DNA of 64,000 bases from Lagopus muta (lineage: Eukaryota; Chordata; Aves; Galliformes; Phasianidae): the NCBI RefSeq assembly GCF_023343835.1, contig NC_064472.1:42975799-43039798 (forward strand), in the 5' to 3' direction. The notes under the pieces were generated by a model. That model was given only the letters and a program-made list of their open reading frames with translations. It had not been told where the DNA came from and ran no database searches. Numbering within the stretch: position 1 is the first letter of the stretch; each line of letters starts with the position of its first letter. A program made the position numbers and the translations under genes. Of the stretch, positions 1 to 13,215 are shown one piece after another.

Positions 1-1699
1 CTTAACTGACAGAGGTGCAGCAGCAGAGAGACCTGCACACATACAAACACCTCGGGGATCCTAATGACCCTGCAGTCATGAGAAATCCCAGACTCTTCAG
101 AACATGGTAACTTGCTTTGAGTGAATGTGTCAGCACCTATCATTTGGATGCAGTCAGTTTTCCTGCAAGCACTCAGAGAGATCACAAAGGGATTATGTAT
201 TTTGCTTTCAGTTAGACACATACAGACACTGTTCTGGCTTATCCCAGTGCAAAGCCACCAAAGGCACAGTCAGGAAGTAACATGCAGTCAAAAGCAGGTG
301 TTTTGAAATAACAATATTCGGCACTAAATACAAAGAAACTGTATACAAATTTAAGAATCATAAGGGTTTAGGAAACATGTGCCCAGGCACTTCCAATAGC
401 ATTTGGTCTGCCATGACTTCATTTTCCTTATTTGCAAAATAGAGCTGGTAGTCCCATGTTTGTGGTTTAAAGCTCTGTGGGGTTCATGGAGGAGGAACAG
501 AAATCAGAAGTGTTAAGAGATGCTACCTTCAGGAGACTTTTTATTCCTTCTGCCAAGGAGATACTCCAGGCATCCAGGAAATTCAGGGGACATCTCAGAG
601 ACCCATGTGGGAGGCCTGGTCTCTACTACCAGATAGTTGGGCAAGCACACAAAGCAGGACAGCCTAAGAATCCACCCCTCACAGCGTTCACTAAGGAAAA
701 TATACCACACATGATCAGCAAAGGAGAGCTTGGGACAGAGAGGGCAGCAGGCCCTTGGCGGATGTCCTGAAGAGTGATGGGCAGGCTGGAACAGGGCCTG
801 TTTTTTGTGACAGAGCCAGCATGAGACCTGCACAGTGCTGGTGCCAGTCATGATGCCACCATCACTGGAGGGGACATCAGCACTGCTTTTACAGATGTTC
901 TCTGACACAGAATTTAAAATTGCCTAGGGTTTCCTTTTCCTGCTGGTACTCCTTCTCAACACACATCAAGATTAAAGGAAATAAATTTAGCAGTGCTCTT
1001 TTTGCCCTCATGTTGGCATTTGCAAGGGACTTTCCTGCAGGAAATACAGTGGCCAGCTGAATTACCATAGGGTGAAAACAGGGGAACATTACTGACATAA
1101 ACATAGCTATTCCCTTTATACATTTGTAGTTCCTGCTACAGAAAAGAAAAATTCTATGGATGGAAGCTGCCTGCCAGGCTGGAAATGCCTTCATCCTCAT
1201 TGCCAACAGGACCCTGTGCCTTACCATTCTGAAACCAGTGTTTCTCCAACCTGGCTAAAATGTGCTGGGCCCACCAGATCTGAAGCGTGCCCCTGCAGAG
1301 AACCCAGCTGCAGAACTGTATGCTGCCAGGGGTTCTCTTCATTGCACAAAGCCCATTCCTGTCCCACAGCTAGGCTTTCAGGCTGGGGAGTGCAGCGAGG
1401 CGTGCCCAGTGGCAGCTCTGGCATCTTGAGCAGGGGGTGCAGACCCAGGCACGTGCCCCCACGAGTCTGGGATCCTCTTTCTGTCCTACTTCTGTCCTCC
1501 CATGGCCATCCGTGCCATGGGACTGTCAGCCAGTGCCCTCAGGCCCCAGCCTCTACTCGAACTACCCCAGTTCCATCTGTCACCCTATCTGAGGCATCTT
1601 TGCATCGTGATTGGCAGGAGGCTTGAAAAGGCAGCACACAAGAGAGGCCATGTGGCAACCCTGCGCAGGGAGGGGTGGCGGGGGAGCAGAATGAAATAT
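1..1699. other. Intergenic, no gene recognised
   Basis: Mostly unique, moderately AT-rich sequence with no recognisable repeat, RNA gene or protein family. The open frames here (for example about 156 codons at 1,156-1,626) have no domain, no homology that I recognise and no splice context, so I treat them as chance. Confidence 0.5.
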
Positions 1700-1929
1700 T
1701 GTGACAGGACACTTCAAGCCCCAGCTAATCACAGCTGCCGAGGGGCTGAAGAGTGGTATACATCCTCTTGTATCAGCCAGCGCATTCCTGGCAGCATTAT
1801 TAATTCAGAGGAGTCCCTTTAATTTGAAGAAGAGATTAAGACTTTCCCCGGCTGGCCTCACTGCGGCTGCAAAGGCAACAGGCAGGGCTTTTGTAAGGCC
1901 ATTAGGGAAGAACAATCGGACGCTGAAAG
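1700..1929. promoter_or_regulatory. Candidate conserved non-coding element next to CpG island
   Basis: This block combines AT-rich homeodomain-type cores (TTATTAATTC near 1,798-1,807 and TTTAATTTGAA near 1,819) with G+C stretches and directly abuts the CpG island that follows. It has no repeat signature and no credible coding frame. Regulatory status is an inference from composition only, and a multi-bird alignment would decide it. Confidence 0.25.
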
Positions 1930-2290
1930 GGGAGGGCGGGTTGAATAGGAGAAAGTTGGCTTGTGCCGGAGCCGGCGCGGCGCGCTAGGGAGCAGCAGAT
2001 GGAGTGGCCGGGTTGCCGGGCAGAGTGGGCGGGCAGCTGGCGGGTCGCGGTCGGGCCACCCGCGTTCGGCAGGGACACGGCGGCCTGGGCCGAGGGGACA
2101 CGGGCCGGGAGGGCAGCGGGGGAAGGGAGTGGCTTCTGTGCCGCGGTGGGCTTTTAGCGTAAGGAAATCCCTCACCGCGCAGAAGCGCAACCGAGTCGTG
2201 GGGCAGCGCTGCAGCGCTACGCAAGCGTAGAATCCCGGCCCGCAGGTGGAGTCCCGTCACTCCCTCGACAGGAAGGCCGCTGGGCACGGT
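1930..2290. promoter_or_regulatory. Orphan CpG island
   Basis: The G+C content and CpG density rise abruptly here, with many CGG, GCG and CGCG runs such as the GGCGCGGCGCGC stretch near 1,975-1,986, against a CpG-poor background on both sides. In birds such islands usually mark promoters. No known first exon is recognisable on either strand. A GTAAGG donor-like site lies at 2,159-2,164 on the plus strand, so a non-coding first exon is possible. Several overlapping open frames come with the G+C composition and are not counted as genes. Confidence 0.55.
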
Positions 2291-4889
2291 CTAGCCCGAT
2301 CACAGTCCTTGGAAAGCACCTCGGCGCCACAGACCATTTTTCTTCAATTTCTTTTTTACTTTACTAATTTAGCGAAAAAAAAAGCCATTTTACCCTCCAA
2401 GTTTTGCTATTATTCAGACTCTTAGAAACAGTTCTGGCAACCCAGGCTTCTGGCCAACGCGCTGACAGCTGCTAGGAGAGGTACGCACCATTCCCTCTCC
2501 CCACATGTGGCCCTGGGCAGCTGGATGGAGAAACCTGCCAGGATTTGGGAAAGTAGTTCCCTAGACGTTCCAGGAATGATCACCCAGAAGGTGCTGGTGA
2601 ACATCCCAACAGAATTTGAAATAGTTTAAAGCAGGTGTAATGTTATGGTAGGATTTGTCAAACTCATTTACTACACCTTTGTGCAATACGCTTTGGAAGA
2701 GGAACGACCTGAAAGAAAGCTTCTGTATGAGCAGCTTGGCATAGTCCCAAGCAACTGAGGACATACAGAGCAGGCACCCTGCCTTGCACAGGCCAACTTC
2801 CCCTTGTTTCATGGTCTGTGTTCCCTCCAGTTCATGGTCATGAATGTAACCACTTATCAAACAGCCTTCGCTTTCATGCAAAAAATAATTTTAGGAAACC
2901 GTGGAGTGTATTTTTAGACATAGAGGTGGAAAGAAGGAGAAGGAGCCAGCACCCTTTGATCAGATCATTGTGTGCAGACCATCAGCGGGCATACTGTGGC
3001 CACATGCTTTCCACAACACTCTCTTTGGGGGCAGCAGGGCTATTAAAGGTGACAGCTACAGTGAAGCATGCAGGAAAAGGTCTCATTGTTGTAAGAAGCA
3101 CTGTTCAGGCCTTCTTTAGACAGGTTTTCCCTCTCTGCATTATAGTGCTTGCATCTGATTTTCTTTTATCTTACCTGATTTTTTCATTCTTGTCTTTATT
3201 GTGTATCACATGTATCTGAGTCAAATGCATTTGTACAAATACAGGGATGGCTGTATCTAACCTTCCACCTAGAAACAAAATTATTCTTTATTTAAGGAAG
3301 CAGAAAATGGAGAGACCTAATCCTCAACATGAATTTGTGGGAGCTTGGAGACCTGGTTGCACATGAAATTGTTGACAGTCATGGTAGCTCTTCCAAGGAA
3401 AGATAAAAAAACCTTTCTTGTTATCAATCCAATCTCATTATTAGCTAATCCTCAGATTAAAAAAAATAAAAATAAAAAAATCCTATGGCTAAAAAAATAT
3501 TAAGTACCTCTGAACACAGCCAGAATTAATTCCAGCACTGAATACAGTGTGTGAAAGTACAGCAAAGCAAGTGGTTTTCCCTCCACCAAGATCAGCAGAG
3601 TTCTGTTCAGAGACATATATTGGTCTTCAATTCCAAAGATGATGAACTTAAAAGGAAACCCACAGTTAACATCAAAAAATCTAATGAGGCCCCCTTAAGC
3701 ACCATGGAATCGCATGATGTTTGTGGCTTCTTGATAGAAAAGACTGTCCCGGTTGTGTGGAGAGGGCTGAAGGTCATGTCAGCTTCTGAGAAATTGTTGA
3801 GATAGGTATGTGCACAGTTGTTTAACCTTTGATGGTACATGCTACCTTACATCTCCTCCTGCAAAGAACCATCAAAACGATAAGGAGGATGGAAGGTGTA
3901 ATGAGTAAAGAATCACTGAGAAAATTGGATCCATTTGATTTTTGAGAAGATTATGACACGTTACTGTATGCTGAGCATGTGAGAGGATCAAGAGGAAAAA
4001 AATGTAAAAGCAGTAAAAAGACTGTCTTTGCAACTGGCTGACACACTAGACACAGTGAGAAGTTTCTGCAACAAAGCTGCCAATGGTAGTCAAATCTCCT
4101 CCTGAAATCTGAGTAGTTTAGCAAATGGAGAATCAGAAATGGTCACGCTTCTTCAACAAGAGAATATCCTACTGTGCAATAGCCCACTGTGTTGAGTCTG
4201 AGTGCTTTTTATATGGATCCCTGAAGATCTTCCCACCTTTCTGCTGTGAAACCAAAATGTTTGCTGCTGCTCACAGTAACCCAGTAAGTCAGACCACCAC
4301 CAGGAGCTGCAGGCTCCATAAGCTGCCCAGTTAGCAGCCTTGTACCCATGTTCCCCCATCTTATCACCTGATGTCAGCATTAATTCTCTGAATAGTGTGA
4401 TTGGAAGGCCCAAAAGTCAAACACTTCATTTGCCAGTGGAAACTTGCAGAATGTGCAGAACAGTTGAAAAAAAAAACCCACCCAGCTCTCATGCTGTGTT
4501 CCCAGCATGGAGATTGTTGTCCTTCAGCTGAGACAAGTGCACAGTGTAGATGACAGCAACTTTGCCCTCTGACCCTGCAGCAGATTCCCAAATGCTAGCA
4601 AACAAAAGAGGCAGGACAAAGTCAAAGCACATGGCTGTGGTGTCAACATGGGCTGCAAGGCTTTGCTGCTCTTCTGCAGGGCAAACTTTAGACTGATATT
4701 TCCCCCAGAGGTGCTGGCTGCCAGCGGTGCCATGCCACAGTTGTGTAGTAGTACACTGTGCTTCACTGCTGTGAAGAGCAAAGGGCAGAAGTGCTGGCTG
4801 GATATGAAAGGAGCCCTATATCACAGCTATGAAATTCCACTTTGAAAACTTTGAATGAGGTCAAGGGCTGCATGCACATGTGTTTGTGC

Positions 4890-4905
4890 ACACACACACA
4901 CAGAA
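4890..4905. repeat. (CA)n microsatellite
   Basis: A short run of CA dinucleotides, preceded by alternating TGTG/CACA sequence. Confidence 0.8.
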
Positions 4906-7367
4906 TACCTTACAAAACACCTCAGCCTGAGATCAGCCTGAGGAAGCTGATGTCAAGTTTCATCCACCTTTTAGAAAACCACCCACTCGAGTAGCATGAC
5001 CTTGTGTGTAAATGAAGTGTTTGTGCAGGCAAATGCCTGTTGGCAGTCTTAATTATTTGTGTATATAAATCATTTGCAGTTGTATCTTTGGAACAGAGGC
5101 TGCAAATGAAGGCATACCTCTCACATGTGCTCTTGTTTACAGAACTTTTCATTCAATTCTGAAAATGTAGTCCTGGGTCACTGCAGTTGAGAAGATTAGC
5201 CATTGCACAAGGCTTTAAAATGCGTTGTTAAAAAGGTTGCCTTGACCCACCATGGTTGATAATGGAACAACAATATCAACACAAGCATCAGTCCTGTAAT
5301 TGGTTCTTCATGTGGCTCTTTGCAGGGGAGATGAAGTTCCATTTAATTTCTGCCTGCAGTAATTAGGGCAGAAAATAATTGGCCCAGAAATACAACATTT
5401 CCATGCAAAAGCTCATCTAAGGTAGTATTGATTTGTTCTTGTTTTTCATTCACTTAAAACAGACAAAAGGAAAGGATGTCTGTATGTATATTGTTACCCT
5501 GTGACATAAGTACTGCAGTCATCTTCCAGGAGTAAAAGTCATATGTACTCTCAATCCACTAGTTCCCAGGATGAGTAGTCTATCCATTTCCAGGAAAAGG
5601 AGATCCTACAAATCTAGACAGTTTGCTGGAATCAAATTTTCTAAAGGCTTTCTACTTAGAATTTTCTGTAGGACCTCAACCCATGGATCAAGGAGGAAAA
5701 AGCATAACTGAGAACAGAATCTGCCCATACTCCTGTTGCAATTTGCACATAGCAGAGGTACATCCGCATGTTTTCAAACTTTGTACCTTTTTAGAAAGGT
5801 TTCCACATGCACATTTGAAAGCGGCACCTGCATGCACACTTTTGCAATTTGAGCAAGCATCTGCAGGCAACCTTTAAATAATCTTATGCTTTAAACATGC
5901 GTATGCATGCAATATCAACATGTGCACCTACACACTAATGAACATCACAATGCAACTAATGATGATTCCTTGTGAAATGTATTTTTTGCAGGAGAAATAC
6001 TGATCACAGCGGGGGTCTGAGAAGCTGGTCTACTCTCTATCCAAATTTGATAGATTTAACCTATTTAACATTGGTTAAATTGAGTGTCACATTACAACTT
6101 GTACCTGGTTGTTTTTGTTTTATATTATAACAGGTAAATATATGTGTAAGTGTACTCAGCATTAAAAGACTTTTACCTGGTTAGAGTTCCTTGAAACTGC
6201 TTCTGCTTCCCTCCAAGCTTTTGTCTGCAGCAGCTCACCCCAGGCCCAGGTGAGCCACGGTTTGGATATGGTCAATCAGCCTTGGATGGGCACAAGGACC
6301 ACATGCAAACAGATGCAGTCTAACAAGGAGTTAACTGGGCCTTTCCATGAGTGCAGCTTTGTAGCTAATACTGCAAAACTGCAGCAATGTGTTATGGCAG
6401 CTATGAAGGGATCACCTGCAAAATTCCCATTACAAGCAGCTCCATGGCACATGTTGGTCACGTAACAATAGATTCAGCACTTACTGCAAATGACAGGGTG
6501 CTAAACTGTGAGGAATTTAAAGCAGAAAACAAATACTCAGAAATTGTTTTCTATATACTAAATTCTGGCTCTAGCAGTTCATTTTGAGCTAGATAATTCA
6601 GCACTGAAAACAATTATTGGAAAGTGAATAACCAGGGCCCTACTGACATAGCACTCCAAGCTGGAGAGCCTCTGTGGCCAGTCTATGCTGTAACTACAGA
6701 GTTGTTTTGCAGAGACTGTGTTACAAAATAAGCTCCATCTTCCTTGGGCTCCCGCTAAGAGGAATAACAAGACCATCGGCAGACACTGTTTTCACAGGGA
6801 TCTCAAGTAAAGGGACAAACAACAATGCAAATTATGCAGTTTTCACAGTATTCCATCATTCCCCTCAGCTGCCCCAAACTTCTTTTTCACTAAAGAGAAA
6901 GCAATAGCATGGCACAGATTGTACGTAAACAGGGCTGTGCAGCCTTAGAGGAGAAAAAGCACAGCCAAATTTTGTAAAGAAATGCCATCCTAGTCATCAA
7001 TCAGTGGGAGCTGTTAGGTTGTTTCTGCCTGCATGCACTTTCGCTGTTGGTAGTTTATTTATAAGCATTTTGTACCAAGGAATCAGAAGCTGTTCTTGGA
7101 AAGAGCAATGTCCTCCAGTTATCAGGATTGCATCTTGACTTAGCTTTGCTGCTATTTCCACCTCCATACCTCTCCCTCAATCTTTCCCAAATCAGCTGAG
7201 GCCTCCCAGAAGTGTAATACAATTTCTTAGAGTCCTGCACAAGTGCTGCAGGCACCCTGCAAATTGGCAAACAATGTCTGGGAACTTTCATTCAATCTGC
7301 TGTAGCAGTAACAAAATGTTCTGCCAGAAGTAGTGCAGAATGCAACACTGGAAAAGCAGGAAGTTAG

Positions 7368-7404
7368 TGGGGGGAAAAAAAGAAAAAAAGAAAAAAAAAA
7401 AAAG
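7368..7404. repeat. A-rich low-complexity tract
   Basis: A purine-only tract of A runs interrupted by single G bases. Confidence 0.8.
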
Positions 7405-10400
7405 ATTTTAAAGAAGGTAAGCTCTGTCCATTACACTTTGCTGATAGGGAAAAATAAATAAAGAGCATAACCTTTCTTCAAAGGGCTGACTGCAAGATCA
7501 GTCTGAAGTGCTGACCTGTGCCCAAGGCAGAAAAGCAGGAGGAGAAAGCACCCAAGATGTTTTTCTGAGCACTGCACAGGAAAGACCCCCTCAGCCAGCC
7601 AGTCATGCCTCATCTTTTCTTTACTAATCCTGCCAAGTCAATCTGGTGTGATAATCCCTTCTCTGCATCAGTCTTTTCCCCTCTCTGTAAACTATGATAA
7701 AGGCATATAGACCAAAAAGAAAGGAAGCTCTAAGGCGGTATGAACTGGCTCTGATCTCATAGATAGTGTAACAACCTTAACCCCTGTAAAATTGTTTCTT
7801 CTCTGTGTCAATAAAAGCAAGAGTGAAAACTAGCATTACCAGTCAGTGCTGAGTCAGGGCATTTCTACTTGTACACAGTTGCTCTGGAGTGACCAGCTGT
7901 CTTGTGGCTCACCCAGGGACAAGGAAAAGTGTGAAAACTGCTATGCAGATTGGATGAGGCCATTGGATGCAGGAAAGGTGTGCTCTGCCCGGCACACCTC
8001 AGCCAACTACCTCAAACGTGCAGGGATCTGAGGACAAGAAGAAGCCAACAGTGCATTACACACTTCTCTTTAGGCCAGCACTGCAAAGCTCGAGATTTTT
8101 ATGCTGCAGAAACAGGAGGAAGTGTTCTCCCGTGGGATCATGCTGGAGTGTTGATGCTGCTCTTAGCTTCACTCTCATGACAATGGGAAATAATCCTGTG
8201 AATATGCATGGTCCCTGCATTTGAGTCAATGCTGTTCTTTTCTTGCTTGGATTAGCTGTGTTCACTGAAACTACATCCACTTTTTATGCTGGCTGCTTGC
8301 ACTGTAAACTAATATGACTACTGATGGTTAAAAAATTATCTGAATCCCTTTATTGTGTAGTTTACTTTATTATTTTCACCTTCTCCGTTCCAATGTGGAA
8401 TGATGATCATGCTATGCAATGAATACATAACAGTCCTTTTCCTGTTCCTCTTTCTTCTCTGACAATCTTTGGCTTATGGCACCTCTACCTTCATTTTCTA
8501 AGGTGTGTGTGATTCTAGTGTCCAGCTGCCTCCCTCACCCAAAACAGCTCTCTCTCCATTTTCTGCTGTCCATACTTCATGCCTGCACTGAAGTAGTGGT
8601 GTGTGCCCCTCTCATGCGCAGACAACCCCTACTAGGTGGTAGGAAGCAGAGTACCCAAGCTTGCCATAGCCACAAGGGTGTGAGGGAACAGCGATGTTTC
8701 TGTGCAGGCTGGCAGCCAGTGCTCCATTGTCATGCTCCACAGGCTGCCATTTAGTCTCATTCAAAGCAAATTAGTCATCAGGGACACTCTTACCTTCCAG
8801 CAAGCCCCAGATTTGCCCACCACAAGATAAGTCCAGCACCCAGCAGTGGCTGCAGTGTGAGACAGTCAGTGAGGCAGTGGCAGCAGAAGTACTATAATAT
8901 TTGTTTGGTGGTGAGAAGAGTCACCCACCTAATTTTGCTAACCATAGGATTTTCATGACCTGTAAGAAGGTATTTATTTACATGGGAAATGTTGTTTTGC
9001 CTCTTTAGTAGGCTTGACTTAGCCCAGAGATCACATGGACAGGCTTGCTTTTATGTCACCTGAAAAAACTTTTCTTAAGTGTACAAAATGCAAGTTACAA
9101 CAATGGTCTGTTCCTGGGCAACAATAAAAAAAATGGCTCAAGAGAAAAATCCTCCTAGCAAAAGTGGGCACATTGTTCTTTACCAGACATAGCAAAGGAC
9201 AAGTTGTACACATAACAAATTTTCTGTTGCCTTCAGAGTCAGGTAATAGTTTTGGAGATTATAGGAATGGTTACACGATGGAAAAAGCAGCCTTGATCCC
9301 ACACACTGCAAAGCAATTTGCTAATGTTCCTCCCCATGTAGCTACAGCACTCATGTATGTATGATAGGAGTATACTGCTAAGCCATGAAAGCCTGATACT
9401 GAGCTGGGGGACAGGGCCAGTTTCTTGCCATGGTCAGTGTTTTACCTGAAAAGCATTAGCTGCTGGTAGATTCCTTCACTTACCAGGCTCCATAACAGAC
9501 GTGTGACCTGATTCACATAGCACACAGTTTCCATCTCACAGCTCCACATGCATTCCTGTGTGTGGTGGCAGCATCTGCAACATGCACTAGGCTACTTGAA
9601 AAAGCATGTCTCCAGAGCTGGAGCTACTTGCTCCAAGACAAAATGCATGCTGGGGAAAGAAAGGGCCTGCTTTGCCTTTAGTATAATTTAGTATAATTAA
9701 TACTGTTACCAGTACATGTTAAAGAATTGCCACTGCCAACATCAGAATATGATGTGCAGGCTAGTAAGAACACACCCATCTTATCTAGCTGCATACTTTA
9801 TTACCCAGCTGCTGAGTAGGTTGTTCACTAGCATCAATTCTCATAGTAAAACCACAGGTAGGAGGAAGAATTTTGAAAACTACCCCTCACATGAAAACTG
9901 CACACTGTTCACAAAATAATGGTCACTATGTTGGCAGCAAACTGCACAGTAGCTATGGGATCCATGGACTAAAGCAGCAAAGGTAGTGAAAGAAGTAATG
10001 TAAGGATACTGCTCAAATTAAAAAAAGCTGAAATAGTTTGTGCCTGCTTTATCTACTTTTAAATAAACATTGTGCAGTACTTGCACAGCATATCATATGC
10101 ATAACACATGAACACTGCTTATACACATAAGTGATCATCATTACTTCGTACTTGACAACTTGGGGGATTTAGAACAACTGACAAAGACTTGTTTAATTAT
10201 TTTTTAATTTTTTTTTTCAACCATTGATGCTACAAATCTCAGGTGAAACTAGATAATACAATAGAAAAATTGGAAAGATGCTTTTTTTAGAACTTAGCAG
10301 CTTGTATTGCTCTCCACTCCAGAATATAAAATCATGAAAACAATAAGTAGCATAGTGTAAAGAAGAAAAAAGAGAAACAAAGCTAATAAATTTACTTAGT

Positions 10401-10937
10401 CTGAATGGTTGTAAACACTGTAGGCTGAAGCCTCTTCATTTCAGGCTTCATGGGGACTACAGGAAAAAATTATAGCTGCTGCCAGGCTATTTTTAAGTCA
10501 TCTCACGTATGTTAGCTGATAATAGAGAACTAGCTCCACATACTTCGGTTTCCTTCTCAATGAAAGAGATCTGGGGAAATCCCCTTTTATAATAGTAAGC
10601 TTTATCAAGTGGGGTGTGCTCTGTACTGCTAGCATCTCCGATTTAATCACCCTGAAAGCTTTGTTGGCAATAAACTGACCTTGCAGGAAAGCCAGCATGG
10701 AAAACCACCACTTATGGTACTGCAGAGACCAGAAACCCTGAACTGAGATGCTGGTATAACAGCTTGTGGCAGAGGCCGGGGAATGGCTCCCAGTGACATC
10801 CACACCACTCATGCAAGCAAGGGAGCATTTTGCCTGCCTCTTGTATCTCATCTCATGGAGCCACTTGAGTGGGCTACTCAGCTGGAATGGGCATTTGTAT
10901 TACCAGTGAGCTTAAGTCATTTAAGGAATTAAAGTCA

Positions 10938-12043
10938 TTCTGCGGAAACTGGCTGCCCATGGCTTGGACAGTTTTACCCTCTGTTGGATAAGGAACTGGC
11001 TGGAGGGCTGTGCTCAATGGGTGGTGGTCAGTGGAGTGAAGTCCAGCTGGAGACCTGTTACAAGTGGTGTCCCCCAGGGGTCGGTACTGGGGCCCACCCT
11101 GTTTAATATCTTCATTGATGACTGAGATGAAGGGATTGAGTGTACCCTGAGTAAGTTTGCAGATGACACCAAGTTGGGAGGTGGTGTCGATCTGCCTGAG
11201 GGCAGGGAGGCCCTGCAGGGGGATCTAGATAAGCTGGATCACTGGGCCGAGGTGAATGGGATGAGGTTCAACAAGGCCAAGTGTCAGGTTCTGCACTTTG
11301 GCCACAACAACCCCATGCAGCGCTACAGGCTTGGGGATGAGTGGTTGGATGAGTGTGAAGAGGAAAGGGACCTGGGGGTGCTGGTTGATGCTCGGCTGAA
11401 CATGAGCCGACAGTGTGCTCAGGTGGCCAAGAGGGCCAACGGCATCCTGGCCTGCATTAGAAATAGTGTGGCCAGCAGGAGCAGGGAGGTGATCATCCCC
11501 TGTACTCAGCACTGGTGAGGCCGCACCTTGAGTACTGTGTTCAGTTTTGGGCCCCTCACTACAAGAAAGACACTGAGGCCCTGGAATGTGTCCAGAGAAG
11601 GGCAACGAAACTGGTGAGGGGTCTGGAGCACAAGTCTTATGAGGAACAGCTGAGGGAGCTGGGATTGTTCAGTCTGGAGAAGAGGAGGTTCAGGGGAGAC
11701 CTCATTGCACTCTACAACTTCCTGAAGGGAGGTTGTGGTGCAAAAGGGTCCGGCCTCTTCTCCCAGGCAAATAGTAGGACCTGAGGAAACGGCCAGAAGT
11801 TATACCAGAGGAGGTTTAGGTTGGATATTAGGAGAAACTTTTTATCTCAAAGGGTGGTCAGGCACTGGAATGGCTGCCCAGGGAGGTGGTGGAGTTGCCG
11901 TCCCTGGCAGTGTTCAAGAGGCACCTGGATGAGGAGCTACGAGATATGGTTTAGTGCTTGTGGTACTAATAGGAATGCGAAGGTGGTTGGACTAGATGAT
12001 CTTGCAGGTCGTTTCCAACCTTGTGATTCTGTGATTCTGTGAA
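10938..12043 (+). mobile_element. CR1 LINE, 5'-truncated (copy A)
   Basis: The 3' third of a CR1 non-LTR retrotransposon. Homology to the copy at 26.2-28.4 kb begins sharply at TTCTGCGG (10,938) and continues with no gap to the 3' tail of GATTCTGTG repeats. It encodes the C-terminal end of the RT domain ([11 protein letters not shown], then the FADD catalytic motif) and the conserved post-RT region ending in the [10 protein letters not shown] and GLFSLEKRR blocks. An in-frame TGA follows FIDD at 11,123-11,125, and a missing C near 11,497-11,502 shifts the frame. Both lesions recur in the other copy. Against it there are eight substitutions in about 1,083 bp. It is not functional by itself. 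Confidence 0.95.
11174..11784 (+). pseudogene. CR1 ORF2 C-terminal remnant (copy A)
   Basis: Two overlapping frames carry the end of the CR1 ORF2 protein. The first (11,174-11,518) starts inside the element just after the FADD box and ends at CTQHW, where one base is missing. The second (11,515-11,784) resumes at the conserved block [14 protein letters not shown] and ends at NSRT with a stop that the sister copy lacks. The start codons are internal, so neither frame is a gene in its own right. Confidence 0.85.
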
Positions 12044-12105
12044 TATATTAGCCAGATCTGCATTCAGAACTTCAAAAGAAGTTATATACAGAGGAAAATA
12101 TTATA

Positions 12106-12652
12106 CAAGGGCTGCTCTGAACGTAATGTCTCCTACTGTATTATGTTGACCCGTAAGGTCAGAGGCAGATGTTGGTGGTATGGCAGTAGAGGTGGAACCT
12201 TCCCACCAATATTCTGTTTCATTTTGTTGACATATAGCAGCAGAGGAGCAGTCTGACAAAATGGTATCTGCCATGGAAGTGTATATGAAGCCAAAGCTGT
12301 GTCACTGCTACACACTCCACATGTAAAAAATATCTCCCACTGACATTCACCAATATTTACTGCATATTTATAGAGCCCAAGCAGCAAGCGTGGGCGCAGT
12401 GAGGTGGTGGTGATGGTCAACAGTGGTAACAGCAACGTGAAGGACAAGCTTTTGATATAGCTACACAGTAACAAGCACGGCATACAAGCTCTTGTTCTTC
12501 ACTGGTAGAAATGCGTAGGTAATGGTGATGGCTGTGTTGAAAAACAGTATTTTGTAGGTGAGAATTTGCTCTATCAAGTGGAGTGTTTGTGATCATTGTA
12601 GCTGCTTTAGTTTCCATGGGAATAAATAGGAGGCATTACTTTCAGAGCAACT
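12106..12652 (+). mobile_element. Internally deleted mariner element (Galluhop/Hitchhiker type)
   Basis: Both ends carry matching terminal inverted repeats. The left end reads GGCTGCTCTGAACGTAATG. The right end, read in reverse, is TTGCTCTGAAAGTAATGCC. Inside is a relic of the transposase start, with MASDMEV-like codons near 12,270 and the remains of a helix-turn-helix region, followed by a jump to the 3' region. A full mariner is about 1.3 kb, so this roughly 550 bp copy lacks most of the transposase and would depend on another element. The family name comes from memory of chicken repeats and is less certain than the mariner assignment. Confidence 0.75.
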
Positions 12653-13179
12653 TATCTATTGTATGCCAGCTCTCATGATATAAAGCAATAGTAAATATTA
12701 CCCAGTCAAAACCAGAATACACTGCTTTGTACTCTGAAAAACAGTCCAGCACTATAAAGGCCTCTTTTTATTAAATATAGTGTAGGACATATCCCTCACC
12801 TCAAGTAGTTATTAAAAAAAGGCCTTACAGATAGCTTACAGACAAGTATACACACATTTAGATTTTCTTACTTTGAGTAATGGAGCAACAGGAGTTACTG
12901 AGGTTTGTGAGTCTACTGCATGTAGTCATGTGTTGTACTGTGACTGAGGTTTAAAGTTCTAATCCTGCAAGTACTTCTCTGTGCGTGAGAACACAGTGAA
13001 GCCAGTGATGCTCATCATACTGCCAGAGCTAAACAGCAGCAAAGCCAGAAGAAAATGCACTTCTGCTGCAGACCAGCCCGGGTGCTCTGCTCTGGGTGCA
13101 GTGCATTTGGTTGCCAATAGACAGTATGCTATACTGATTGAGCTCATTTAATGAAACTTTTATTCAGTCTTCACTCAAC

Positions 13180-13215
13180 ACTGTCCTCAATGTCTAGACT
13201 GTCTTCAATGTCTGA
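13180..13215. repeat. Tandem duplication, 18-bp period, two copies
   Basis: ACTGTCCTCAATGTCTAG is followed directly by ACTGTCTTCAATGTCTGA. The copies differ at three positions. Confidence 0.8.

Larger units (their letters stand above)
2300..10930. other. Long gene-free stretch
   Basis: No gene, RNA gene or recognisable transposon was found in this stretch. It holds simple sequence at 4,890-4,905 (CA repeat) and 7,370-7,403 (A-rich). The block around 5,330-5,410 looks like a non-coding element, with AATTAGGG and ATAATTGGCC cores. The short ORFs are scattered in all frames with no domain content. Confidence 0.5.

Noticed and set aside
1156..1626. 156-codon ORF
   Set aside because: Pro/Ser/Cys-rich with no recognisable domain, and other frames are equally open.
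1961..2287. Several ORFs on both strands in the orphan CpG island
   Set aside because: Arg/Pro/Ala-rich composition is expected from CpG-dense DNA.
11225..11605. 126-codon minus-strand ORF, also at 27,619-27,999
   Set aside because: Antisense of the CR1 post-RT coding region. Its duplication merely reflects the duplicated CR1.
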